A DNA stretch of 6,333 bases from Peptococcaceae bacterium UBA2264 (GTDB taxonomy: Bacteria; Bacillota; Desulfitobacteriia; Desulfitobacteriales; Desulfitobacteriaceae): contig DDXI01000188.1 in NCBI GenBank assembly GCA_002347475.1, forward strand, positions 7,753 to 14,085. The letters are read 5' to 3'. This document shows positions 1 to 5,571 of this stretch, piece after piece. The notes beneath the pieces are model-generated. The model saw only the letters and a program-made list of their open reading frames with translations, was not told where the DNA came from and did no database searches. Made by a program: the position numbers and the translations under genes. Numbering within the stretch: position 1 is the stretch's first letter; every line of letters begins with the position of its first letter.

Positions 1-67
1 GCCGAATTTTTTCTTTCCATTCCAATCTTTCCCTGTCCAGAATAATGTTATTCATCTGCTGCTCCAT
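1..67 (-). CDS. N-terminal fragment of an unrecognised protein, cut by the window edge
   Basis: An ATG at 65-67 on the - strand opens a frame that stays open to the window edge. It would begin MEQQMNNIILDRERLEWKEK, which is strongly charged and probably helical. An AGGA lies about 4-5 bases before the ATG. The frame is also open upstream, with an alternative TTG start near 109-111 that would add about 14 residues. It lies about 90 bases downstream of the nucleotidyltransferase stop and in the same direction, so it may be the next gene of that transcript. With only 22 codons visible the family cannot be named. The frame could be fortuitous, although codon content looks plausible. Confidence 0.42.
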   Translation of the reverse strand, partial: MEQQMNNIILDRERLEWKEKIR

Positions 68-86
68 TTTTCCTGAGATAGCTGGA

Positions 87-158
87 TTATTTCTGTTCTC
101 CAAACCTGCCTGTTATGACATTAAGATATAGAGGACCGAGTATTCCATATCCTTGCAT
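87..158 (-). CDS. Possible 23-codon small ORF overlapping the upstream stop
   Basis: The TGA stop of the nucleotidyltransferase gene (158-160) overlaps an ATG (156-158) as TGATG, a typical arrangement for translational coupling. The frame runs 23 codons to a TAA at 87-89, starting MQGYGILGPLYLNV and ending with charged residues. There is no strong Shine-Dalgarno sequence, only a GGA inside the preceding gene, so expression would rest on re-initiation. No family is recognised. A frame this short arises easily by chance, and it ends only about 20 bases before the next candidate start. Confidence 0.18.
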   Translation of the reverse strand: MQGYGILGPLYLNVITGRFGEQK

Positions 159-1753
159 CAGTTCCGGGGATCATTTTTTTCGGCGGGGCGAGCAAAGATT
201 TTGTATCGGGATGCCAGATATTTCTGGTCCAAATCAAAATTCCGGCCATCTAAAATCAGCTCTCGCCGTAAACTTTCTTTAAACAGACCCAGTTCCCGGC
301 CGTTAAGACCTTGCTGCTCAGCGAATGAATAAAGATTGTTCCAAGCCAATTGTTCCAGGTGTCGGACTATTTGTGTACAGGTTTTGCTTATTTCTGAACT
401 GACCAGTTCAAATCTGGCCTGATCCTCAGGTTCTCTTACTTTACCGCCCAAAAAGTCCGCTTGCCATAAAATCAGCAGTTCTTCTATCCTTTCGGGGAAA
501 AAGTCCCGCCCATTCCAGCCCAACTCCCAAACAAATTTACGAACCCTGCGTTGAAAGGATACGGGCAGATCATCTCCTTTTAATTCATTCGCAAATGTTA
601 TAGTGGCACTCATATGGTGTTCGAGCAAAAATATCAGCTCTGTTTCTGCATTTCTGCGGGGAGTATGCAAAAACATGGACCAGCGGAACCTGGGCAAAAT
701 TTTTCTGAGCAAACGGCCGCTTTCGCGTTCATGTCCTAAAAAATGACGTTTACCAGCTGTAATCCATTCAAATTCCTTTAAACCCGGCACAGCTGTTTGG
801 ACTCGTTTTGCCTGAATAACCCAGGGTTTATTATCCAAACGGGCCCCCTTTACTTCAATATACTGATTATCGAAGCGAGCCAGGTTCTTCCCCATTATGA
901 CGAATTCACCCAATCTGAAACTCTTGTTGCTGGATTTTAGCCACCCCCTGGCATAGCATTCCCGACTTGCTGTCTCCCATTTGCCCAGATCGTGGAACAG
1001 GGCTGCCAGACGGATCAGTAAACGGGGAGGGGTGTCACTGACAACTTGCAGAGTATGGTCCCAGACATCCTTGGTATGGTAATGATTCTGGTCCAATCCT
1101 TTCAGTCGGGCCAGTTCCGGCAAAAAAAGCTGAAAAAAGCCCAGCTCATCCAGCAGATTAATTCCGCCGGTTACATCGTCGGCTAGCAGTATTTTAGCAA
1201 ATTCATCAGTAATGCGTTCCGAAGCAGTCTGAGCAACAGCAGGCAAGGCGGCAACTGCCTCTTGCCAGGTCAGAAACTCAATCCGAAACCTGAGTTTTGT
1301 TGCCAGTCTGACCATACGCAAGACACGGACTGGATCTTCCCGAAAACGCTCCCGGGCCTCTCCGCAAGCTCTTATCAGCCCTGAAGCCAAGTCCTGGATA
1401 CCTGCCAGAGGGTCCTCCACCTCTTCAGTTCGGACATTATAATAAATTGCGTTGATTGTAAAATCTCTTCTTAAAGCATCTTCCCGCAGATTTCCGGAAA
1501 ATGATGTTATATCTAAACGTTCCTTATTATGAAAAACAGTTATCGTGGGAAATTTTGTGCCTATTCGGTGAGGGTGGTACCCAAAAGCAGCTAAAGCTGC
1601 TTCTATTTGTTCCAGGTATAAGTCCGTAACCGCATCCATATCCCGGCAATCCACTTTGAGTAAAGCATCTCTGACTGCTCCTCCAACCAGATAAATTTGT
1701 CCAACCAGGCTCAGTTTAGTCAAAACTTCTCTTTGAAAGGCGGTACCTAACAT
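158..1753 (-). CDS. cca: CCA-adding / poly(A) polymerase-type nucleotidyltransferase with HD domain
   Basis: A 531-residue class II nucleotidyltransferase that most likely adds or repairs the 3' CCA end of tRNA in the cytoplasm. Visible motifs are GGAVRDALL (24-32), the catalytic DMD pair (38-40), LDITSF (80-85), RRDFTINAI (95-103), DPLAGIQDL (114-122), and ERFREDPVRVLRMVR (135-149). The last contains the EDxxR motif used for nucleotide selection in the family. SERITDEFAKIL (178-189) marks the tRNA-binding region. The second half is an HD phosphohydrolase-like domain with H233, HDLGK (254-258), GHE (340-342) and HH (379-380). HDLGK and GHE are 82 residues apart, against about 20 in typical relatives, so the domain carries an insertion of about 60-70 residues. 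The ATG start has a GGAG at 1761-1764, seven bases upstream. The gene lies 130 bases downstream of the lipid kinase. A poly(A) polymerase or A-adding or CC-adding variant cannot be excluded from sequence alone. Confidence 0.88.
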   Translation of the reverse strand: MLGTAFQREVLTKLSLVGQIYLVGGAVRDALLKVDCRDMDAVTDLYLEQIEAALAAFGYHPHRIGTKFPTITVFHNKERLDITSFSGNLREDALRRDFTINAIYYNVRTEEVEDPLAGIQDLASGLIRACGEARERFREDPVRVLRMVRLATKLRFRIEFLTWQEAVAALPAVAQTASERITDEFAKILLADDVTGGINLLDELGFFQLFLPELARLKGLDQNHYHTKDVWDHTLQVVSDTPPRLLIRLAALFHDLGKWETASRECYARGWLKSSNKSFRLGEFVIMGKNLARFDNQYIEVKGARLDNKPWVIQAKRVQTAVPGLKEFEWITAGKRHFLGHERESGRLLRKILPRFRWSMFLHTPRRNAETELIFLLEHHMSATITFANELKGDDLPVSFQRRVRKFVWELGWNGRDFFPERIEELLILWQADFLGGKVREPEDQARFELVSSEISKTCTQIVRHLEQLAWNNLYSFAEQQGLNGRELGLFKESLRRELILDGRNFDLDQKYLASRYKIFARPAEKNDPRN

Positions 1754-1760
1754 AAACTAT

Positions 1761-1764
1761 CTCC
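1761..1764 (-). promoter_or_regulatory. Ribosome binding site of the nucleotidyltransferase
   Basis: GGAG on the - strand, seven bases before the ATG at 1751-1753. It supports that start over internal ones. The leader upstream is unusually purine-rich (AGAGAT repeats) and contains further weak GGAG-like matches. Confidence 0.6.
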
Positions 1765-1780
1765 ATACATCAGCTATTTC

Positions 1781-1828
1781 TCTCTGTCTCCATCTCTATC
1801 TCTATCTCTATCTGCTTCTGATACTCTA
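1781..1828. repeat. Degenerate hexanucleotide tandem repeat (TCTCTA-type)
   Basis: Eight consecutive hexamers, read on the + strand: TCTCTG, TCTCCA, three perfect TCTCTA (1793-1810), TCTGCT, TCTGAT and ACTCTA. On the - strand this is an AGAGAT-type purine tract in the leader of the nucleotidyltransferase gene. Three perfect units flanked by decaying ones suggest a simple-sequence repeat that expanded by slippage. Confidence 0.7.
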
Positions 1829-1857
1829 AATGTGCTTTCTACTTTCTTTCTGATTCG

Positions 1858-1880
1858 AGATCTGATTGTTAATCTGATCT
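1858..1880. repeat. 23-base dyad-symmetric element
   Basis: AGATC, T, GATT, GTT, AATC, T, GATCT forms an inverted repeat of 5 + 4 pairs with one T/T mismatch and a three-base centre. It starts four bases past the lipid kinase stop codon. No T-run follows in either direction, so it is not a standard intrinsic terminator. It could be an operator, or a hairpin protecting the transcript 3' end. Confidence 0.5.
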
Positions 1881-1883
1881 TTA

Positions 1884-2768
1884 TTAACAAAACACTTTTA
1901 TCTGGGAATCTATTCGAATATGCCAGGGACTCTCAGGGCCTATTTCGCCATCAAGATCACAACAAGTTATATTATCAGTATGAATAAGAAGTTCCTTAGT
2001 CTGAAATTGTTCAATCCTGGCATGGTCTACCTGCTCACCGCGCAAGACGTTAAGCAGAATCCGCAAAGTATCAGGCCACCCTGTTTGCCTGATGATCAAG
2101 ACATCTAATTTACCATCAGTTAAGGAAGCCCTGGGCACAATATTTCTCAGACCGCCCACTGAAAGGCCGTTAATAATCAGCAGCAACAATATATCCTCGT
2201 CAAAAATAACCCCTTCATGTTCAAATTTCACCCTAAACGGACGATAGGTTGGTAAAGTTTCTAATCCTTTAAGATAATAAGCTAATTGACCCAAGGTATT
2301 TTTAATCCGCTGATCCACTTTTGTGGAAACATCTGTTAAGAGGCCAGCGGAAGCAACATTGACAAAGTAACGCTGATTAACCATCCCCACATCCATACCA
2401 AATATTCGGCCACTGGCAATAACTTCGCAAGCCTGAACCAAACGCTGGGGCAGACGCAGAGCAAAGGCCAGATCATTAGCTGTCCCCACCGGCAAAATTC
2501 CCAGGACAGGACGTTTTTGCATAGGTATTTTCATCAAACCGTTCACAGCCTGATGAATACTGCCGTCTCCTCCGGCAATAACCAGACACTCAACATTTCC
2601 GCACTGTTCAGCCACTCGTTCTATATCCCCCGGAGAACTGGCCCGATGTATGCTGACCTCATGGCCGCTTTCCTGAAAAATCCTGATAGCTGTATCCAAC
2701 TGGGTTACAAACTTACGGCGGCCAGCATAAGGATTATAAATTAACCGCATACGTTTATTTTCCATCAT
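1884..2768 (-). CDS. Diacylglycerol kinase-family lipid kinase (YegS/DgkB/BmrU type)
   Basis: A 294-residue protein, matching the usual 290-310 of this family, which phosphorylates diacylglycerol or related lipids at the cytoplasmic membrane face using ATP. Visible are NPYAG (12-16), the nucleotide-binding GGDGS (66-70), LPVGTANDLA (92-101), FVNVASAG (135-142), a GGLRNIVPRA...DGKLDVL segment (205-224), and the C-terminal DLDGE (271-275). The in-frame TTG at 2814-2816 has no ribosome site. The ATG at 2766-2768 is preceded by AAAGGAGA (11-base gap) and directly by AGGAGG, so I start there. The next codon is also ATG and could be used. It follows the aminopeptidase by 70 bases in the same direction, probably as one operon. 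Some members are sphingosine-like or undefined lipid kinases, so the substrate is open. Confidence 0.88.
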   Translation of the reverse strand: MMENKRMRLIYNPYAGRRKFVTQLDTAIRIFQESGHEVSIHRASSPGDIERVAEQCGNVECLVIAGGDGSIHQAVNGLMKIPMQKRPVLGILPVGTANDLAFALRLPQRLVQACEVIASGRIFGMDVGMVNQRYFVNVASAGLLTDVSTKVDQRIKNTLGQLAYYLKGLETLPTYRPFRVKFEHEGVIFDEDILLLLIINGLSVGGLRNIVPRASLTDGKLDVLIIRQTGWPDTLRILLNVLRGEQVDHARIEQFQTKELLIHTDNITCCDLDGEIGPESPWHIRIDSQIKVFC

Positions 2769-2786
2769 CCTCCTATTATCTCCTTT
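2769..2786 (-). promoter_or_regulatory. Tandem Shine-Dalgarno sequences deciding the lipid kinase start
   Basis: The - strand carries AAAGGAGA and then AGGAGG, with AGGAGG abutting the first of two adjacent ATG codons. AAAGGAG is 11 bases from the first ATG (2766-2768). AGGAGG is only three bases from the second (2763-2765). This places initiation here and not at the upstream TTG. Confidence 0.6.
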
Positions 2787-2838
2787 AATAACTAAATCGA
2801 GTCGAACCTTTTTCAAAAAAGAAACGAGTCAGAATACA

Positions 2839-3960
2839 TCAGATTAAGTATTCAGGATTTAAGCCCTGTAACTCTGCCAAAACGAATCGTCCATCCTTAC
2901 GAATAAGTATACTATCAAAAAAAATCTCTCCGCCGCCATATTCCGGACGCTGAATGCTTACCAAATCCCAATGAATCGCTGATTTATTGCCATTATTGCA
3001 TTCATCATAAGAAGATCCGGGAGTAAAATGAAAACTGCCGTTAATTTTTTCATCAAAAAGTGTATCTTTCATTGGTTTCAGTATGTAGGGATTAAGACCG
3101 AGAGCAAATTCTCCGATATAACGAGCCCCTGCATCCACGTTAAAAATATCGTTTATCCGTTCCGTATTATTAGCCAAAGCCCGGGTAATCTTGCCCTTTT
3201 CGAATTCCAGAACAATTGACTCGAAAGTATACCCCTGATAGACAGCAGGTGTGTTATAACTTATCCTGCCGTTGACAGATTCTCTGACAGGAGCAGTAAA
3301 TATTTCACCATCAGGAATATTTAAATGGCCGGCACATTTGACAACCGGCATCCCTTGGATAGAAAACTTTAGATCGGTACCCGGTCCCAGAATATGAACC
3401 TGACTGGTTTGTTCCATCAAACGGACCAGCGGATCCATCGCTTCAGACATCTTGGCATAATCGAGATTGCATACTTGAAAGTAAAAATCCTCGAAACCTT
3501 CAATACTCATGCCGGAAAGCTGAGCCATAGAAGCATTTGGATAGCGCAAAACACACCAGCGGGTATGGGGAACCCGCAGTTCTGAATGTACTGGTTTAGA
3601 ATAGTGAGACATGTATATGGTCAATTTTTTACTGGGAAGGTCCGACCATTCATTAATATTTTCGCCGGATCTTATTCCTATGTAAGCCTGCATTTCACTC
3701 ATGCGAGCCCGATCCCAGCGGGCCATGGCATCTGCCTGCTCCACCGTCAGTCCTTTTAATAGTTCCCGCATTAAGGTATGATTGATAATATTCAAAAAAG
3801 GTACCCCTCCGGCAATATAAGCCTGTTTCACCAAGGCCTGAGCCAAGGGTATCTCCAGTCCTATAACTTCTATCAGGACTTTCTCTCCCTTTTGAAGAGC
3901 CAATGAATAATTGATTATATTGGCTGCTAATTCATCTATCCGCAAATCCTTCGTAAGCAA
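2839..3960 (-). CDS. Aminopeptidase, M29 (thermophilic aminopeptidase T/AmpS) family
   Basis: A 373-residue metallopeptidase of the M29 family, predicted to release N-terminal residues from peptides in the cytoplasm with two divalent metal ions. Numbering from the chosen start, the expected metal and catalytic residues are present: E219 in PDGEIFTAP, E284 in IGEFALG, H311 in GSFHFTPG, Y318 in GSSY, and H330 and D332 in IHWDLV. No signal peptide is seen. Length fits the family (about 370-410). The frame can begin at a GTG (3964-3966), but AGAAGG abuts that codon. The same AGAAGG is six bases before the TTG at 3958-3960, which I prefer. The GTG would add two residues. It is the first gene of the leftward block and is divergent from the pseudouridine synthase across a 151-base region. 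Substrate specificity cannot be read from sequence. Confidence 0.88.
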   Translation of the reverse strand: MLTKDLRIDELAANIINYSLALQKGEKVLIEVIGLEIPLAQALVKQAYIAGGVPFLNIINHTLMRELLKGLTVEQADAMARWDRARMSEMQAYIGIRSGENINEWSDLPSKKLTIYMSHYSKPVHSELRVPHTRWCVLRYPNASMAQLSGMSIEGFEDFYFQVCNLDYAKMSEAMDPLVRLMEQTSQVHILGPGTDLKFSIQGMPVVKCAGHLNIPDGEIFTAPVRESVNGRISYNTPAVYQGYTFESIVLEFEKGKITRALANNTERINDIFNVDAGARYIGEFALGLNPYILKPMKDTLFDEKINGSFHFTPGSSYDECNNGNKSAIHWDLVSIQRPEYGGGEIFFDSILIRKDGRFVLAELQGLNPEYLI

Positions 3961-3966
3961 ACACAC

Positions 3967-3972
3967 CCTTCT
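3967..3972 (-). promoter_or_regulatory. Ribosome binding site of the aminopeptidase
   Basis: AGAAGG on the - strand ends immediately before the GTG at 3964-3966 and six bases before the TTG at 3958-3960. Normal spacing favours TTG as the start. Confidence 0.5.
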
Positions 3973-3999
3973 CTGAAAGATAAAACTGTAATTATTCCT

Positions 4000-4029
4000 G
4001 CTATCTTAGCCTGATATAGAGCAGATAGC
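4000..4029. promoter_or_regulatory. Dyad-symmetric operator candidate in the divergent promoter region
   Basis: GCTATCT (4000-4006) and AGATAGC (4023-4029) form a perfect 7-base inverted repeat with a 16-base centre. The right arm covers the place where the -35 region of the + strand promoter would lie, so a bound dimer could affect the rightward gene and possibly the leftward one. No regulator gene is nearby to name. Confidence 0.4.
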
Positions 4030-4042
4030 CGAATTTAACCAG

Positions 4043-4048
4043 TATAAT
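4043..4048 (+). promoter_or_regulatory. -10 element for the pseudouridine synthase
   Basis: A perfect TATAAT lies 64 bases before the ATG. No convincing TTGACA-like -35 is seen 16-18 bases upstream and there is no TG extension, so the promoter is probable but weak or activator-dependent. The surroundings are very AT-rich, which raises the chance of a fortuitous match. Confidence 0.45.
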
Positions 4049-4098
4049 ATTAATTATTAACATTAAATTATCCTGCAAAAAGCAAATTTATTTGATTT

Positions 4099-4104
4099 GA
4101 GGAG
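4099..4104 (+). promoter_or_regulatory. Ribosome binding site of the pseudouridine synthase
   Basis: GAGGAG with a seven-base gap to the ATG at 4112-4114. It decides against the in-frame TTG at 4097. Confidence 0.75.
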
Positions 4105-4111
4105 CACAACA

Positions 4112-5017
4112 ATGACTGACGATAATCTTTGGAAATACACTCTGCAGGCGGAGGATAACAATAAAAAATATCTGGATATCCTTAAGCGCAAATTCCATTT
4201 TTCCAATAAACTATTGCAATCTCTTAAGCAAGGTGAAAAGGTCTGGGTCAATGGTCAATTTACCTACCTGACTTCCAGGGGCCAAAGCGGAGATATTCTG
4301 AGTATCAATCTTCATCCGCCAGAGCTTACAAATTTAGAAGCACATGCCCTGCCTCTTGAGGTTATTTACGAAGATAATTATTTATTGGCTGTGAATAAAC
4401 CGGCAGGACAGGTTGTTCATCCCAACCCCAGTTACCCTGAAAAAACTTTGGGTAATGCTGTAGCCCACTATTGGCAGACTCGAGGTGAAGCTCATATTTT
4501 CCGTCCCATTCACCGAATAGACCGCAACACTTCCGGCGTGATAATAATAGCCAAAAATAAATACTGCCACCAACAGCTGGCCCGGCAGCTGGAAAAAGGT
4601 CTAATAAAAAAATACTATTTAGGTTTCAGCAGCGGCCTTATGACCGAAACAAGCGGAGAATTAAACGGAGCCATTGGCCTTGCTCCCGGCAGTTTTATCA
4701 AACGGCAGGTTCAGGCAGACGGTCTTCCGGCACTGACCCGTTTTCGTGTCCTGCGTCAATATCACCAGGCTGCCCTTGTAGAGTTTGTCCTATCCAGTGG
4801 CCGCACTCATCAAATACGGGTGCATTGTCAGAATTTCGGTCATCCTCTCCTGGGTGATGACCTTTACGGTGGGGATACTTCCCTGATCAATCGTCAGGCC
4901 CTGCATTCCTGCAGGTATGAACTGAAACATCCCTTAACCGGGCGGCAACTTAAACTTCAAGCCAGACTTCCCCGTGATTTGATTGCCTTGGGAAAAATAT
5001 TGCTTGCCTATTCATAA
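4112..5017 (+). CDS. RluA/RluD-family RNA pseudouridine synthase
   Basis: A 301-residue enzyme predicted to convert uridine to pseudouridine in 23S rRNA or tRNA. The N-terminal 15-65 region resembles an S4-like RNA-binding domain (hydrophobic helix, LKQGEKVWVNG, GDILSI). The catalytic domain follows with YEDNYLLAVNKPAG (86-99), then HRIDRNTSG (134-142) holding the catalytic aspartate D137, SGRTHQIRVH (229-238) and HPLLGDDLYG (244-253). Length and motif order are standard for the family. A TTG at 4097 is in frame, but the ATG at 4112 has GAGGAG seven bases upstream and that TTG overlaps the GAGGAG, so ATG is chosen. The exact target uridine cannot be deduced. The gene stands alone on the + strand, with no clear terminator immediately after the stop. 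Confidence 0.92.
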   Translation: MTDDNLWKYTLQAEDNNKKYLDILKRKFHFSNKLLQSLKQGEKVWVNGQFTYLTSRGQSGDILSINLHPPELTNLEAHALPLEVIYEDNYLLAVNKPAGQVVHPNPSYPEKTLGNAVAHYWQTRGEAHIFRPIHRIDRNTSGVIIIAKNKYCHQQLARQLEKGLIKKYYLGFSSGLMTETSGELNGAIGLAPGSFIKRQVQADGLPALTRFRVLRQYHQAALVEFVLSSGRTHQIRVHCQNFGHPLLGDDLYGGDTSLINRQALHSCRYELKHPLTGRQLKLQARLPRDLIALGKILLAYS

Positions 5018-5058
5018 TCACCTAAAAACTTTTCTTAATAAAGACGGATTTTAGTGTA

Positions 5059-5087
5059 TTGACTTTATTTTAAACGAATGGTATATT
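5059..5087 (+). promoter_or_regulatory. Strong sigma-A type promoter in the intergenic region (P1)
   Basis: TTGACT (5059-5064), a 17-base spacer, and TATATT (5082-5087), with TGG at 5079-5081 giving an extended -10. Each hexamer matches consensus at five of six positions with optimal spacing. It lies just after the pseudouridine synthase and points into gene-free DNA. Expected start of transcription is about 5094. Confidence 0.7.
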
Positions 5088-5286
5088 AAATATAATAATC
5101 GGTATGTTTTGAAAAATCTACACAATTCTTTTTGGAATCTCACCCTTTAGCAGCTCGCTAATATAAGAAAATTGTTTTTACCGGCCTTCATTCCGACAAA
5201 TAGTGTCCTTTGCGATGGAAATTTAACAATTTATTATATCGAATAATGTTCATTAATTTTATTTAGAAATATGTAATTTGAACTCC

Positions 5287-5295
5287 TGGTATAAT
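5287..5295 (+). promoter_or_regulatory. Extended -10 promoter in the intergenic region (P2)
   Basis: TGG (5287-5289) directly followed by a perfect TATAAT (5290-5295). No good -35 hexamer is present at the usual distance, which extended -10 promoters tolerate. Expected start is about 5302, giving a transcript of about 159 nt to the terminator. Confidence 0.5.
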
Positions 5296-5335
5296 AATTA
5301 AAATACTTAGTATCTCATCCCAACTTTTCCCTATA

Positions 5336-5417
5336 ATTGCTATCGAATTTTCTCGCTTGATTAACAGCTGGAGCCATATAACAGCTGTTAATCTCGGGAA
5401 TCTTATATTCTCGTAAT
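5336..5417 (+). other. Long imperfect hairpin with a perfect 12-bp apical stem
   Basis: The apical stem pairs 5359-5370 (GATTAACAGCTG) with 5382-5393 across an 11-base loop. Below it come TTCTCG/CGGGAA (5350-5355 with 5395-5400, one G-U), GAAT/ATTC (5345-5348 with 5407-5410) and ATTGC/GTAAT (5336-5340 with 5413-5417, one G-U), separated by asymmetric internal loops. That is 27 pairs in a rod-like fold. The 12-bp arm could also work as a DNA operator. Confidence 0.6.
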
Positions 5418-5432
5418 GTTCTCTCCACTTTT

Positions 5433-5460
5433 AGCCGTCTGAAGAAGACGGCTCTTTTTT
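5433..5460 (+). terminator. Rho-independent terminator, + strand
   Basis: A perfect 8-bp stem, AGCCGTCT (5433-5440) with AGACGGCT (5446-5453), a five-base GAAGA loop, then C and six T. On the - strand the stem is followed by AAAAG and has no T-run, so it works only rightward. It ends the intergenic transcript, or read-through from the pseudouridine synthase 416 bases upstream. Confidence 0.9.
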
Positions 5461-5571
5461 AATTCAGATCCCCACGGTTGTTAGAACACAGCAATAAATA
5501 AAAGTGTTTGCCTCGGCAGCAATTCTGAACGCGAGCCGGTATCTTCCGAAATAGTTATTGGTTCATCAATA

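Larger units (their letters stand above)
5302..5460 (+). ncRNA. Candidate small RNA (about 159 nt from P2, about 365 nt from P1)
   Basis: A + strand transcription unit with no coding frame, bounded upstream by promoter sequences and downstream by an intrinsic terminator. The RNA would have a pyrimidine-rich 5' part with two UCCC motifs (5318-5321 and 5328-5331), a long imperfect hairpin at 5336-5417, a second pyrimidine-rich single strand with CUCUCC (5421-5426), and the terminator stem. C-rich unpaired UCCC motifs are known in Firmicute trans-acting RNAs such as RsaE/RoxS, where they pair with ribosome binding sites. Similarity here is only of this general kind. I find no signature of 6S RNA, tmRNA, SRP RNA, RNase P RNA, T-box or a known riboswitch. 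Both ends are inferred and expression is unproven. Confidence 0.5.
5018..5571. other. Gene-free 554-base intergenic region
   Basis: No reading frame with a credible start and length is seen on either strand. It contains two + strand promoter-like sequences (5059-5087 and 5287-5295), an AT-rich imperfect hairpin (5122-5175), a long hairpin (5336-5417) and a + strand terminator (5433-5460). From 5461 to 5571 I see only a 10-base arm (5508-5517) complementary to the end of the DUF502 gene. No intrinsic terminator facing the - strand gene is evident. Confidence 0.7.

Noticed and set aside
1792..1813. CRISPR-like or mobile-element repeat
   Set aside because: The unit is only six bases with no spacers, and there are no cas genes, transposase or terminal inverted repeats. 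It is a simple-sequence repeat.
2517..2744. A 75-codon + strand frame opposite the lipid kinase
   Set aside because: It lies entirely inside the motif-bearing lipid kinase gene, with no credible initiation signal or protein features.
2769..2816. TTG start at 2816 for the lipid kinase, adding 16 residues
   Set aside because: No ribosome site precedes it, and the added codons contain the strong AAAGGAGA and AGGAGG sequences that serve the downstream ATG pair.
4063..4251. A 62-codon - strand frame overlapping the pseudouridine synthase start
   Set aside because: It is antisense to the S4-like domain of a well-supported gene. It has no Shine-Dalgarno and its composition does not look coding.
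5433..5453. The intergenic stem as a bidirectional terminator also serving DUF502
   Set aside because: On the - strand the stem is followed by AAAAG and has no T-run, so it should not terminate leftward transcription.
5302..5460. 6S RNA
   Set aside because: Size is near the family range, but the 5' and 3' ends are both pyrimidine-rich and cannot pair into the closing stem, and no open-promoter-like central bubble is clear.
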